The position numbers and the translations under genes are program-made. From Strigops habroptila (taxonomy: Eukaryota; Chordata; Aves; Psittaciformes; Psittacidae), in assembly GCF_004027225.2 (NCBI RefSeq), contig NC_044289.2:4081761-4145760 (forward strand): a DNA stretch of 64,000 nucleotides. Direction: 5' to 3'. Shown one piece after another: positions 13,301 through 24,892 of the stretch (its first letter is position 1; the number at the start of each line of letters is the position of its first letter). Below the pieces are notes generated by a model. That model was not told where the DNA came from, searched no databases, and saw nothing but the letters and a program-made list of their open reading frames with translations.

Positions 13301-16300
13301 AGGCAAAGAGTGCAAGGAAGCACCCTGCAGAGCTGACCACCGCTTAGAGCATCCTCAAGGCTCTGACAGTGAAGTGTGAAATCCCAGGTTCCAGGGTACA
13401 ATCACAGGCCAAAATTACAGGCCAGAATTCCCCAAATTACAGAATTGGGTTTTTAAAATGGTGAGATTCTTTTTTTTTTTCTCATATAGTTTGTATTTTT
13501 TCAGTTTGCTTTTCTGTTATTCTATTATGTTCTGTTCTATTTTATTCTATTCTATTATGTTCTGTTCTATCTGCTTCCCACACCTGCACTGGAGGGATGC
13601 AGAACAATAACTTGCTCTGCCCTCTTCAGGGTTGCTTTTGAGCAGCTTCCTCAAAGTCAGCAAAACTTCCCAATACGGAAAAAATAAAAGTAAAATAGAT
13701 GCATTAGTCTCCTCCCAGCTGAATCTGGGGCCCACTGGGTGAGTGTCATCAGGCTTCCCCAGCCCTGAGCCGTGTGGCTTGGCTTTTGCTCTCACAGAGG
13801 TACGGAAGAAGGCGGAGAGCAGCAAAAGCGAAGTCTCACAGGAAGACACAGCATCAGAGGCAGAGGCCAATACAGAGGAGCCGCTGAATGGGGACGAGGG
13901 TGAGGAAGAAGGTCTAGCACGGGATGAATGTGAAGATGAACTGGTGAGTTGGGATAACATGCCCCTCCAGCTTGAGGAGTTAAGTAGTGGATACAGTTTT
14001 ACTGGAGCTTACTAAATCCCCAGAAAAATAGTTTTTCCTTCCTCAAGAGAAATTGTTGTGTTTAAATCCCATGATTGTTCACAGCTTGTTCTTTCAAACT
14101 GTTCTGCTGCATGCAAAAGCAATGACCTAGCAGATGATTGTGGAGATGCTGAAGAAATGTGATTGGCTCTTGAAATTCAGACCACATTTATCTTTGATTT
14201 CACAACTGTTAATTGATGGTTAAAACAAGTTGTTTTGCTCCCAAGTAATTCTCAGATGGATTGGAACATACGGCAGACAGGCTGTGTTACACTAACTGCG
14301 CTTTCCTAACAACGTGCATTTGCAATGCCCTGTGGTCTGGGTGGGCACCAAATGGCATACACCTAGTTGTAAGGTCTGAGCAAACCACAGCTGCTGTGCG
14401 TGGAGCTGCACATCATAGCGAGGGCAGCACTCAAGCATGGCTGGCCTGGTGTCATGCACACATCAGTCCCATTGGCATTAGTCCCACCCTGAATAAGGAC
14501 ATTCCCAGTGAACCCAGTGAGCACATTTTCTGCCTGAAAAGCATCTAGGTGGAGCCGTGTTCTTGCGTACCCTGATGGTAAGGGTAACACAGGGCACCGT
14601 ATTACCACTAGCAGCACTGTCATTTATCCTGAATTAAGACTCCTCTGAGATTAGGATCAGCTCCAGACCCAGGCAAAGGGCAGCAGGGTGCTGGGGTGGA
14701 AGGACAGCCCTGCTTCCTGCCTCTTCCATAGGACTGGAGCCTTGGGAAGCTGGACTGGTTGGCACAGCTCTCCTGCTGAGGTCTGGGAATGTCAGGGCAG
14801 CCTCTGAGCCTGTACTGAGTGTCCCCTGCAACAGCTCTGCGCCTTCCCCTTCCCTTCCTTCTGCTTCCTTGCTGGTGGCAGCAGAAACAAGGATGAAGCT
14901 CAGCATCCCTTTCTTCTTCCTCACCTCCTCGTCACCGGGGTGACCGCACCCCATTGACATACACAGCCCTCTTCCTGTGGCCTAAAATCTCCTCTAACTC
15001 AAAACACTTCCCAGCTTGTTTGTAGTCTTCTGCTCTGCCTCACCTTAGTCATGATGGGATCTAAATGTGGTCTTTCAGCTGTTCTGGTTTCTGGTGCCTC
15101 ATAGTTGAAGTCCATGACCCCTAAATCTGAGAAGAGCTGGTTAAGAGGAGACATCATAAGAGATGCTATAAAGAAGAAAGGCAAAAGCTGGCCTTCATCT
15201 CTGTGTCACTTAGGAAAAGGAAGGCCAGGTTTGAATTACATCAAGGAGAACAAATGGTAGCAATCTGGGGAAACTTGCAGATGCTAATGATGATAAAGCA
15301 GCACACAGCCTGTCAACAAAAAAATGTGGATTTTTCTGCAATTAGTGGGATAAGGAAACAGAGTGGACAGACATCTGCTGGCAATGATTTAAGAAGAGTG
15401 GTCTTCATTAAGAGTAGATGAACAAAATGACTATTTCAGCTCCCTTTCAACTCTATTTTCTGTAACTCTCTGGCCTTAAAGTGGTGTTGAGATCAGAAAT
15501 ATTTTACTGCCAGCATCAGACAGGCTCATTGTGCTCAGCATGGGGCAGGTTAATGTGTGCAGTTCGTTTGCAGGGATGTTCTCTTAAACACTGCAAGGTG
15601 ACTCACAAAAGCCATCCTTTATATTCTGCTCCTGACCTTACAACACTGGACAGATCTAAAGTCTTTCCAGTTCCAGGGGAGTGACTCTTTTATCCCGCGT
15701 CTCTTTGGCTTACACACAGCAGTGTAGCCTTCACCACCTCCTGTTCATGGACATGGTGCTCACATCACTCCATAAAAACATTATCTACCTTTGTCTCTGA
15801 AGGGCAATAGCATCATAGGAGAAGAGCCAGAGGTCAGACAGATCTGATCTAGTAGTCAGTTTATTGAGATATAATCAGTAAATTTAGGTATGTAAAATAC
15901 TTAAGTATAGTTGGGTTGGCAGTCAATACTCTACCACACTTATAGTATGGGATATGAAGATTATTGTGTAAACATATTGTATGTGTCTTAAATGTTGCAT
16001 GCATGCAAAAACTGACACTTACCAACCCATCGATGCCAGGTGTCAGGTAAGGGATCTCTCAGACGTGAGGGGTAACCTTGAGAGGTGTCCCTACCAAAGG
16101 GGAGATCTCTGCCTGCTGCTGATGAGGGGGAGCTTAACACGCCCTCATGGCTGCAGATATTTATAGTGTAAAGTGGTTGATTCGTAGTCATATAGTCTAC
16201 TGTCTTCATGTAGCTCTGGACATTTATCAGGCCAGGCTCCAGCCAAACCATTTCTGGGGGCTTGGTGCTGGGTTCTCACACAATAGGATTAAACTTCTTT

Positions 16301-18574
16301 AGGCTTATTTGCTGAGCATCTGCCTGGACCCAAGTCCAGCTAGTTCAAACAGGAGGAGTGCATCTATCTCAGGTGAGAAAGACATAGCTTGTGCAAGGCA
16401 GGAACCAGACCTGCCAACACTTGGGCAGTGCCCAGCACAGAGACTTCCCTGTCTTGAACCTCTTCTCCATGGTGACAGGTGGGGAATATCCAATTGGACT
16501 TGGGTCTAAGGTTCCACCTATACCCTGTAGGCAACTGGAGGATGTCTCCTGGGGACCAGCAGGCCTGAGCGTCCCTGTTTGCAGGGGAGTTCACTTCAGC
16601 TCATGTGAAAATACTATGGCTAAGCAGGGTGGTGTTTCACAGTGCTGTTAGCCCCAGCTGGGTGAGGGGAAGCATTTTAGACCTGGTCTCCTTTGCCTCC
16701 AGAGCAGTGCCCCATGGCTTTTGCCACGCAGATTCCTGAAGAACCCAAAATCTGCTCTCTTACGTTCAGGGATTTGATTCTGTTCTTTATCTTGGTCACT
16801 TCTCTCACAATACTCAACTTCACAGTCTCATGGTCACTCCCTCTTCACACCTTTGACCAGTTCCTCCTTGGCCATGAGCAGCAGTCCAGAAGAACGTCAC
16901 CCCTATAGAGCTGGTCAGTCAGTTGTGTCTAGAAGTCATTCCTGACACTTTCCAGAAATCTCCTGGGTTGCTGCACCCAGCCCTGCTGCCTCCTACCCCA
17001 TGCCAGGGTGGTTGAAGTCCCTCAGGAGTCCAGGGGCCTGCAATCAGCCTCCAGCCTTCCCGAGGAGACTTTGTATCAGATGGTCTGTAGCAGATACCTG
17101 CCATGATGTCAGCTGTGCTGGTCTGGCCCCTCATCTTCACCCACTTTTCCAAGGCAAATCCCTGTGATGTGGGCTATTCCTTTTCCCGGAGCACATGCTG
17201 CCTCACCTGGCTTTCCAGAAGAGCCTGTTCCCAGGGTGCTGCCTGCTCCGTCATTGCAGAGAAGGAGCCTTTATTCTGTTGCCAGCAGTCATAAGCCTCC
17301 AGACTTCCCTCTCTTGGGAGGCTCCATCCACAGCTCCTTTGAGCATGGTATCCAGCTTTCCCTCCTTCATGCATTGCAGTCCTGAGGCTTTTCCCCTGCA
17401 GAGTCTCTGAAAAGACCTTCTTGGTCTCCCAGACTGTAAAACTCTATTTATCATCTCCCCCAGTGCCCTGTAAACCAGGCTGCTGCTACCAGGGTTGGAA
17501 CTGGGCTCCCTTGCCTTCCCTTTCGGATTACCCATCATCCCCTGCAGGCATCTGGATTCATTTCCATCTCTAAAATATTCACCACAAAATTTGGCCTGTG
17601 CAGGAGATAAAATCCTGCTGCTGAGCATCTAATAATTCTAATGATGCTGCATTGCAGGATGGCTCCAGGAGGGGGACTTTCACATGCTGTGCTTTCAAAA
17701 CCACTGTTGCATGGGGAGTGGTTCAACACAGCAGCAGTGTTATTGTGGCCTTTGGAGTGATGAAGATTATGAATGTTACCATTCTATATGATGATTTCTG
17801 CTGCAGACTGGGACCAGCTTCTGTGTTCAGCAGCAGTCATTACATCGTGCATGATTTGCCATTGCAGACTGGCTACCCCTTAGCATCACTGGGCAGTTCC
17901 AGTGGTGTGGGAATGCCTGTTGCCTGGTGTGGGCCATTCCTAGGTCCCAAGTTAACTTCTCACAGTGCTACAACAAGGTGTGAGCTGTGCAAGCACACGC
18001 AGTAACCTTTATGAAAGTGCTGAGCATGGACTGGATGCCTTCATTAGACATCCAGTCTAACCATGGCAGTGTGTGACTCAGGCTCAGGACTTCTCCTGGG
18101 ACATGCCCACTGGAGGTGCAGACTCTGGTGTAGCCCAGATCAGACACCTGACTTTACACAAGGGAAGGTGGGCTTAATTTCATCCCAGTCCCTTTGAGGT
18201 TCAGGAGAAGCCAGACTGCAAACTCCAAGAGGGAATCACACATCCCAGGGCTGTCTGGCAGATCCCTTCCAGAGTAAGGAGCCAGAGGAAGTTTTTGGGT
18301 TTGCCTGAGGCTGTGTCTGCCAGAAGCCACAGCCATGGCACCCAGTGTCCACATCAGGTGTGTTTTGTAGCTCCTCCACTGCTCCGAGCAGCGGGTCACT
18401 GCTCACAGGGTGCAAGCTCTCCCACACCATGGTACCAGCTGGCCACCACATGTGAGGTGTCACAGTGTCCCAGGCAGGGCAAGAGGAACATGTGGTGATT
18501 TACTGTTTCTGGTTCCCTTTTTCCTCCAGGAGAACAGCCATTACACAGATGTGGAGGATGCCAGACTACAGTAA
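4248..18574 (+). CDS. RALY: RALY, hnRNP C-like RNA-binding protein, C-terminal coding exons (5' part outside window)
   Basis: Six exons join in one frame: 4248-4320, 12073-12120, 12358-12518, 13144-13257, 13798-13943 and 18530-18574, all with AG/GT borders and matching phases. They give 194 residues plus a TAA stop. The reading starts in the middle of an Asp codon just after the RRM, at INMAGEPKPNRPKGLKRAAS, which matches RALY better than HNRNPC (HNRNPC has INLAAEPK here). Then follow the acidic-aromatic FDYDYYRDDFYD segment, a basic VKRPRV/VRRVK stretch, a leucine-zipper-like helix (ELTQIKSNIDALLGRLEQI) and an acidic tail. RALY is a nuclear hnRNP that binds poly-U-rich RNA and acts in splicing and mRNA metabolism. 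The N-terminus and RRM exons are not in the window. The long glycine-rich run of mammalian RALY is absent. Assignment is confident; exon borders are inferred from the sequence alone. Confidence 0.95.
10920..10943. repeat. (T)24 homopolymer
   Basis: An uninterrupted run of 24 T lies in the large RALY intron. No retroposed element with a poly(A) tail is recognisable beside it. Confidence 0.95.
11799..11903 (-). repeat. CR1 LINE 3' end, minus orientation
   Basis: The reverse complement of the CR1 tail is seen: cacagactggtttgggttgg, agggacctt, cccctgccatgggcaggga and gagcaggttgctcaaggcc. The copy is about 105 bp, in a RALY intron and antisense to the gene. Confidence 0.88.
12073..12120 (+). CDS. 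RALY: RALY 48-bp symmetric exon (probable cassette exon)
   Basis: The acceptor is tctctgcag and the donor is gtgagc at 12121. The exon is exactly 48 bp, so including or skipping it keeps the frame. It encodes GYDFDYDYYRDDFYD plus split codons at both ends, a Tyr/Asp-rich stretch. Human RALY is known in two isoforms that differ by 16 residues; I infer that this exon is the bird counterpart of that difference. Confidence 0.92.
12358..12518 (+). CDS. RALY: RALY coding exon: basic region
   Basis: The acceptor is cactccag and the donor is gtgagt at 12519. The 161-bp exon encodes LFEYRGRVSPVPRVVPVKRP, then a second basic stretch (VRRVK), then VKLFARSAAIANSSAKLK. The VKRPRV and VRRVK basic clusters lie where human RALY has its nuclear localisation signal. 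The exon is clearly GC-richer than the introns around it. Confidence 0.93.
13144..13257 (+). CDS. RALY: RALY coding exon: leucine-zipper-like coiled coil
   Basis: A pyrimidine tract (ccttcctttctccaag) precedes the exon and the donor is gtcagt at 13258. The 114-bp exon encodes the helix ELQTIKTELTQIKSNIDALL followed by GRLEQIAEEQK, with heptad-spaced hydrophobic residues. In hnRNP C the matching segment is the oligomerisation zipper, so it probably mediates self-association or heterotypic association here. Confidence 0.94.
13511..13571. repeat. Pentanucleotide-type simple repeat based on TTCTA
   Basis: TTCTA and TTCTG units alternate (attctattatgttctgttc, then tattttattc), and a unit of about 30 bp appears twice. 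It lies in the RALY intron before the acidic-tail exon. Confidence 0.8.
13798..13943 (+). CDS. RALY: RALY coding exon: acidic tail without glycine-rich run
   Basis: The acceptor is ctctcacag and the donor is gtgagt at 13944. The frame requires the first of two overlapping AG acceptors (exon start 13798); using the AG two bases further would shift it. The 146-bp exon encodes VRKKAESSKSEVSQEDTASE and then a Glu-rich stretch ending ECEDEL. Mammalian RALY has a long Gly/Ser run here; this exon has almost none. Confidence 0.9.
15780..16260 (-). mobile_element. Possible LTR-like block, minus orientation
   Basis: Read on the minus strand, a TATAAATA box (plus positions 16158-16165) is followed about 295 bp later by AATAAA (plus positions 15860-15865). 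That is the order expected in the U3-R part of an LTR. I could not identify terminal TG/CA ends or a target-site duplication, and no internal retroviral sequence lies alongside. It may be chance. Confidence 0.3.
16700..17290 (-). repeat. CR1 ORF2 endonuclease-domain fragment, degenerate, minus orientation
   Basis: Read on the minus strand, 17150-16919 encodes WVKMRGQTSTADIMAGICYR followed by PSDT. This resembles the CR1 endonuclease motif in which WV(R/K)xxGQT is followed by YYRPP. Further on come matches to the ELRD/GDFN region (WHGVGG, then GDFWKVSG). Stops and substitutions show that it is dead. It is an internal CR1 piece rather than the usual 3' tail. Confidence 0.6.
18530..18574 (+). 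CDS. RALY: RALY last coding exon, stop codon
   Basis: After a pyrimidine-rich acceptor (ttcctccag) the exon reads ENSHYTDVEDARLQ and then TAA at 18572-18574. The C-terminal pattern, Glu-x-Ser-x-x-Thr-Asp-x-x-Asp ending in Leu-Gln, fits the human RALY C-terminus. The exon is nearly 4.6 kb downstream of the previous coding exon. Confidence 0.93.
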   Translation, partial: ENSHYTDVEDARLQ

Positions 18575-19212
18575 CCAGGTACAGCTCACACACTGCTCTT
18601 TAGAGGCTGATTCTGAGCAAAAGCTTTCATTCCATGCATGTTGGGGTGGGCTGGTTGCTCCTTCAGAAGATGCTCTTTCCCACTGATCCTCTGTTTTCCT
18701 AGCACTGAGCCTGGCTGCTCAGCTGGGTCACAGATCATCCCCTCACTCCCCTTCCTAAATTACAAATCTTTGAGATGCAAGGAAAACGATGTACCTTCCC
18801 CCTGCCCTTCTCTCCTTGCAGCCCATTCAGAACAGCAGTGAGCAACAGTGTGAGGAAAGCACGAGGCTAAACCCTGTCCTGGCACGTTGAGCAAGACAAG
18901 CTGAATTGAAGTGCTGCTGTCATCTCTACCTGGCATTCAGAAGGAGAAACATGGCCCAACATCTTCCATCCATCTGTAAAGCAAAGACAAAGAAAACCCA
19001 TCATCCCAGTGAATCCCCACTACCCTGTGCAATGGATTCGGAGCTCTGCAGACAGCAGAGGCAGGGTCCAAACCCTGCACAATCCAGAACCATCACTGAC
19101 CAGATAATGGGAGAGCAGTTGCGTCACCAAATGAGTCGGAAATGTTATAGAGCTTTTTGTAGGAGAGGAGGGAGAACTAAGCCTAACCCAATAAAGACGT
19201 TTTTTCCCATGC
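18575..19212 (+). other. RALY: RALY 3'UTR with a probable intron (18579-18821)
   Basis: Four bases after the stop codon is a good donor (CCAG/GTACAG, 18579). At 18820-18821 a long pyrimidine tract ends in ttgcag. I infer an intron of 243 bp and a last noncoding exon from 18822 to just past the poly(A) signal. The stop codon would lie only 4 nt before the exon junction, too close to trigger nonsense-mediated decay. The splice itself is a prediction. Confidence 0.6.
19190..19195 (+). terminator. RALY: RALY polyadenylation signal AATAAA
   Basis: The canonical hexamer AATAAA is followed about 10 bases later by a T run (gttttttcccatg). It is the first canonical signal after the RALY stop codon. 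Other AATAAA hexamers occur downstream (for example near 20993 and 21065) and could serve longer forms. Confidence 0.65.
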
Positions 19213-20681
19213 TAGGTGAGAGCAAGAGCATTTACTAACTGGGGGAGAAGTACTGTGTCAGTTTGGACAATTTGAGTTCTCACACTAAAAGTCATGCTGA
19301 GGAAGAGGGTGTGGGGTGAGCTGTCCTCCCAGAGCAGTCACGTCCAGTCGTGTCTTTTGCCCCATAAGCTGCTGTGGGTACAGGGTCACTTCCAGGAGTC
19401 CGTGCTGGTGCATGTGCTATGTCTGTGCATCTGCTTGAAGAGAGGGGAAGGGGAAAGGAAGCTGCCTGCAGGAAACAAGTGATCCCAAGCAGGAGACACA
19501 AAGCATACATCAGCTTCAGTGGTTTGTCTCCTCATTTTCCGCTGGGAAACCACGATGTAAAGGCTGACAAGCTGCTGCAGAGTGAGGGGGTTCAAGCACT
19601 GTGTGGATGAGAGCCTTTTCTTGAACCAGCTGCAAGGGATATAATCCAAGGATTCTCCAGTACCAGAGACATCAGCCCCTTCCCCAGGGTGCCCCAACCT
19701 CTCTGTGTCTTCACACTGACCTGGCACACTGAGAGAGCATGCGACAGCTCCTGCTCCTGACTGTGAAAGCATCCAGTCTCCATCACCAGTCCATCACTAG
19801 TCACCATCACCGGTCTCCGTCACTGGTCTGATGGGTCTACACAGTGTGACAACTGGCCTGAGCATAATGCGACTGGTAACGGTGAATATCCCGAGCATGA
19901 TGCATGTGAGCGTGCAAGCACCTCCCCTGCCTACCCAAATTCAAGCTGGTTTTGATCCATGCCATATCGTGCAAGTAGAGGGCTGCAGCAGCCAGCATGC
20001 AGCTTGTCGTGGGAACCCCCTTACACCAAGTGTCTTAGCCTTTCTCTTCTTGTTTGTTCCTCCTTCATGGGCTTATCCAGTTTTTCTGAGTTCCAGGGTA
20101 GATGGGACTGAAACTCACACAGCACTTTATTCAATCAGATGTGTCCTGCCCATCTTCCCTCTTCCCCTTCAAAACATACATACACGTCAGTGCTTTGAAT
20201 CCAGACCAATGTCCACACCTCCTCCATGGTCAAACCCTCCCACAAAACACGTGGCCCCCCAAGTCTCATAGAGTGCTCCGGTGCTCAGAGCCAAACCTCA
20301 TCTACAGCATCCCTCTTCAAAGGGTGAAGGGGAAGACAGGTCCTGGGGGCAAAGCTTCCCTCCCCTGAGGGCCATTGTGGAGCAAGCATGGCTCTTGAAG
20401 CACAATGTGTTATTTGCATTTCTTAGTTTCAAAGAATTCATGAGGGATTTAAGGGATAGCCGTGCTTTCCCCTACCTTTTTCCGGTTCCTGTACAATTTA
20501 TCCACTGTGTTGTACTGAGCCGTTGTAGAGCTGTTTTCTAGGCTTTGAGAGATGAGCTGCAGTTTTTGCTAGGAACTGACTGTGATGCTGATGTTTGGGA
20601 GAAAGGTGACCTTGTACATACAATCCTGTATAATAAAAGAAAGAAATCTAATTTGCTTTGGCTCTCCTCTCTGTATCATGC

Positions 20682-20712
20682 GTACACACATACACACGTG
20701 TACACACACATA
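20682..20712. repeat. Imperfect (CA)n microsatellite
   Basis: The sequence alternates acacacatacacacg and tgtacacacacata, an interrupted CA repeat of about 30 bp. Confidence 0.75.
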
Positions 20713-23182
20713 CTTTTTTCCTCTATTTCAGACTAGTCTTTTTTCCCTTTCTAAGCTTCAGCTCTGCCCACAGGATTTACTTTTCCCTTACACAAGGTAT
20801 ATCCCACTGGGCTGAGCCAAACATCTGCATTCACAGGGGCTCTGAGGCTCTTCATCTGGAGCCCTGGGAACTTATTTGATGCAGGAGAGCAGGGTACAAA
20901 TCCAGGCCTTTAATCTGGACTTTGCACTGGCTCAGCTCATAACAGACTGGAAAAATGAGGTTGCTATTCCAGTTTGCAGAAGCCAACAATGCTAATAAAC
21001 TCTCCTTAAGCACAATGTCTTCTGGCTGTCTTCTGGCTGTCTCCCCAGTCCCTTCCTCAGCAGAATAAAGCTCTCACAGTGTTAACAGCTCTGCACACGT
21101 TCACTAAACATCCAAACCGTGGCACGTTTGGAAACTGAACCGTGTTGGGAGGGCACCAAGGACCACATGGGGAGAAGCCAGATGCTACCATTTAATCTTC
21201 CAGTCCTAGAAGGATGTCTACGGAGCCTGGCCTGAGCCATGGAGGGCAGCATTGGAGGGCAAAGCTGCCTATTGCATCTATTCAAGTTCATGGTGAGGCT
21301 GAGGATGCTTGAACATCCATCCGTCTGTCTGTCCGTCACCAATTCACTTCAAGATGAGGAAAGCAGCAGCATCAGACTAATGGCTGGTTGTTTTAGTGGC
21401 TGGGAAGGAGGAAAGGGGGGGAGGGGGGAAGGATAAAAGCAAATCAAAACGTTTGGCTATCAAGAAGATCGAATCAGCCCAACCTTAGGTCCATCGAGCC
21501 AGGTACCTGCCCTCTGAGGGCAGCCTCAGTGCCTCGGAGGAGGGCACAGCACTTCCCTGCTTATCTCTACCCCACTACCTTCCCCACCACCCAGACACAG
21601 CCCGGCGCTGGGCTGGGGACAGGTATCTGCAGCACCCTGAAGCTCATCAGCTTTAGGCCATTAGAGCATGGTGGAGGCATCCTAACAAACATTGGTTTGA
21701 TTTTGTTGATTATCTGGGGGGAGAGTGAGGGACTTTGGGAGCTCTTATGCAGGCCCCTGTATGGCAGTTACCTGCCATTGGCTGTAGACAGGGCCTCAAC
21801 AAAAAGAGTTATGGGGTTTTCATGCTCATTGTGTTCTGTGTGTGACCATCTTGGCATGAAGAGGTGAGGGCACAGCAGTGGGGTGGGAAGGGAAACAGAT
21901 AGAACCTCTGTCACCCCTGAAGGCCATAAAGCAGCTGCAAAGCTTCCTGCTGGCTTCTCTTGGTCCATCAGGAGAAGAGGAGCAGGAGAGGAGGTGCCAC
22001 CCCATCCCTCTGAGCACTGCTTGCCCAGGGATGGAGAGGGAGGGCAGGGAATGGCAGATGCCCAATGCAGGGGCATGAGGCCCAGGAGCAGGGCCTTGGA
22101 AAAGGAGGGAAGGAAGAGCACGTGGGCCAGAGCAGCTGGGGCTGTAGAGGTTTAAGGACTCCACAGTAGTTAGTTATAGTGAGCAGGGTACGGACAAAGC
22201 CATCGTGCTATTAGGATCACAGTCTGCTCCCATTCCCTGTCTCCTCCATCCCATCTTCCCAAGTGTGAGCATATGTGTGAAATACAGCATGGGGTGCTGC
22301 ACACTCAGAGCACAACACAGCACTTCAGCCACAGCCCATCCATCCTCATCCTCAACCCCAGCCTAAACCACACTCTGCTGTCAACAAGCACGAGACCCAC
22401 TGTGAATATCATACTCTTCTGGAAAACATTCAATGTGTAACAGGCAAAGTGTGGTGCGCTGGGCATTACAATCCAAATTAGAAAGGTAAATCTGATATAC
22501 ACAATCACCTTTTTTAAGAGCAGAGCTCTCAAACAACAGTGTTTCAAGACAGCAGGAATACTAACTCAGAACTAGTGGCTCTGCACACACAGTCGAGATA
22601 CCTTTCTAATTGCATTTCAGTTTTTCCTCTACGGCATTTGCATACCTGCCTAATCCGCACCTTTTGCTATTTCTATGCATTGCATTTAATCTTATTTTGT
22701 CATTAACTATGTATTTCCTTTCTGTATTCAAGGACCCTTCAACCTTCACAGTAAAACTCCTTTCTGCTGCACAGGGACGACCAGAGCTCCATCGCTGGTA
22801 AAACAGCAGAGCAGGACCGCTGTGGTGGCAGCAGGAGCTGTGAGGTGCCAGTGGGGGATGTTGGGCTGCAGAGGGGAGGCTAGCGCAGGCAGGAGGGGCT
22901 CAGAACCACAAAGGTTCTCCCCATGTTTGCTTGGGGGTTCCTTCTGCTGGTTGATGCTGGGCCATTCAGGGAGAGGAAGACAGGTTGGGCAGCACAGCTG
23001 GGACATCCACTCCTCATCTTCACCCTGAGCTCCAGCTTGATCCTCTACTTGCTGCTTGGCAGATCTGCTTCATACCCACACATGCCAGAGCATCCTGTCT
23101 CCTGATTTTGGGCAGCTCAGAAGACACCTCTCTGTCCACAGCATCACCATGCGGCACAGACATGGCTCCAGCCCCAGCACAC

Positions 23183-23331
23183 TCATAGAATCCCAGACTG
23201 GTTTGGGTTAGAAGGGACCTTAAAGCTCATCCAGTTCCAGCCCCCTGCCACTGGCAGGGACACCTTCCACTAGAGCAGGTTGCTCCAAGCCCTGTCCAGC
23301 CTGGCCTTGAACACTGCCAGGGATGGGGCAT
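23183..23331 (-). repeat. CR1 LINE 3' end, minus orientation
   Basis: A long clear CR1 tail in reverse complement runs from catagaatcccagactggtt through aagctcatccagttccag and accttccactagagcaggtt to ctggccttgaacactgccag and ggatggggca. Confidence 0.92.
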
Positions 23332-24807
23332 AAATGAGCACTCATTGTTCTTCAAGCCTGAACATGTTCTTGGTTGGGGGCAGGATTTAATGGCCATCTC
23401 CCTCATCCAGAACAAAGTGTAGAGGGAAACAATATGTTTCAGTACACAGCTTAAATGAATTTGAGAAAGTGGAATAGGCCTGGAAATAAAAACAAATTGT
23501 CATGTACAAAAAATTGGAGACTAAACGCCCAGCCCCAGGCAACCTCTCAGTGTCAGGGAGACCTCAATGAACACCACAGCCTCAAACGTAAATAACGTCA
23601 AGAGAACCAAAGAGATCTTTGCACAGCTCCTGCAGATGGAAGAAATTCAATCCTCTCTGCTGGCTGGGACTTGTAGGAGAGCAACTCGTTGTTTGAGTGT
23701 GTCAGACAGTGTGGAGACAATGCAGCAAAGAAAAATTCTTTAAGCTTTGTTTCAGATGAGCTCACATTTCTCAGAACTGATTTTTTCATGTTCGTGGTGA
23801 AAAACAGGCAGTTCTGGTGCTGAACAAGAACATAGCACAAGGCCTGCAGCAGGCTCTGAGGACCATGAGCAGTACAGAAAGACATTTCAGTTCACAAAAC
23901 TAAAGATAACTAAAAACTTAGTTTTCACTTGCCTTGTTTTCAAGATGAATCAATCACATCAAGCTTTCCTCCCTGTAACAACAGCAATAAAACTCCCTTT
24001 TCCTTTTTTAATGAAAACGAATATTAGCAGAAAAGCAACCTAAGATCACATTAGAAAAACCAAGATCCACCTGTGTCATGTAACACTGGTGACAATTAGG
24101 GCACAAGCATATTTTGCCATCAGTCACACAGTCCCACTCCACCCCAAGTGAAGTGTTCCCACATGGAAGAAACAAATGCACAAATCCTATGGGATAATTA
24201 CCCAAAGCAACACTGGGGAAAGAAGCAAAGGTTTTAAAACGAAGTTGCTTTGGTACAGAATGTAGAATTAAGGAAGCTGCTTCTCTGTTAGAAAACCCAA
24301 AGTCTCTGTGAGCCCAGAGACCCATTATGGAAGATGCAATGGGCTGAAGACAGGGCCATTTCCCTGTGGCATTACCCATTTCTGCTGGGTATTCAGCAGG
24401 AAAATGATTAGTAACACAGATGTGAAGTTATGACTGTTTTATTCCAGAACTATGCTATTATTTGCAATATGCAAAGAAGGAAAAAGGATGAACAGCAGGC
24501 TTACACAGCGAGGAACGAGCCTGGTGTTATAGTCACAAGCAGAAAGGAAGTGAGAAAGCAGTTTTCTTTCCACGAGGAAAAGCCAATTCCTCGGATCCAT
24601 CAGGCAGCAACGTGTTTCCATGTTTTTCTACTTCTACTTTGGTTTCTACTTCTACTTCTTCCATTTTCCTCCAGGGATACCAAACCGCCTGTTTCCCCAT
24701 CATTTAGGAGAAACATGAAGCAGAAAGGGAAGAGTGATCTGGAAGAACAGCAGTTAACAGGAGAGCTCAGAAGCAGGATAAGTGAACCCAGTCTTACCAT
24801 CCAGCGT

Positions 24808-24892
24808 TGGATGTACATCCAGACTGATGTCCTGTCTCTGGCAGGGGCCAGATGTAGGTTGCTCAGGGAAGAGCTTGCACTGGAGCAGCCAG
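24808..24892 (-). repeat. Possible ancient amniote LINE 3' relic
   Basis: The phrase gatgtcctgtctctggcagg followed by ggccagatgtaggttgctca resembles the reverse complement of old CR1-type 3' ends known from turtles and crocodilians (the tatcctgtctctgacagtgg-gccag type). The match is short and from memory. Confidence 0.3.

Larger units (their letters stand above)
13944..18529 (+). other. RALY last coding-region intron, 4.6 kb
   Basis: This intron separates the acidic-tail exon from the last coding exon. It contains a possible LTR-like block at 15780-16260 and a CR1 endonuclease-domain fragment at about 16700-17290 on the minus strand. Nothing else is recognised. Confidence 0.65.

Noticed and set aside
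13547..13960. 137-codon Ser-rich open frame on the minus strand
   Set aside because: It is the antisense shadow of the RALY acidic-tail exon, where Glu codons read as Ser/Leu codons on the other strand.
18822..19212. Coding exon after the RALY stop
   Set aside because: The segment after the predicted acceptor has no conserved frame continuing RALY; the upstream TAA fits the known C-terminus, so it is read as 3'UTR.
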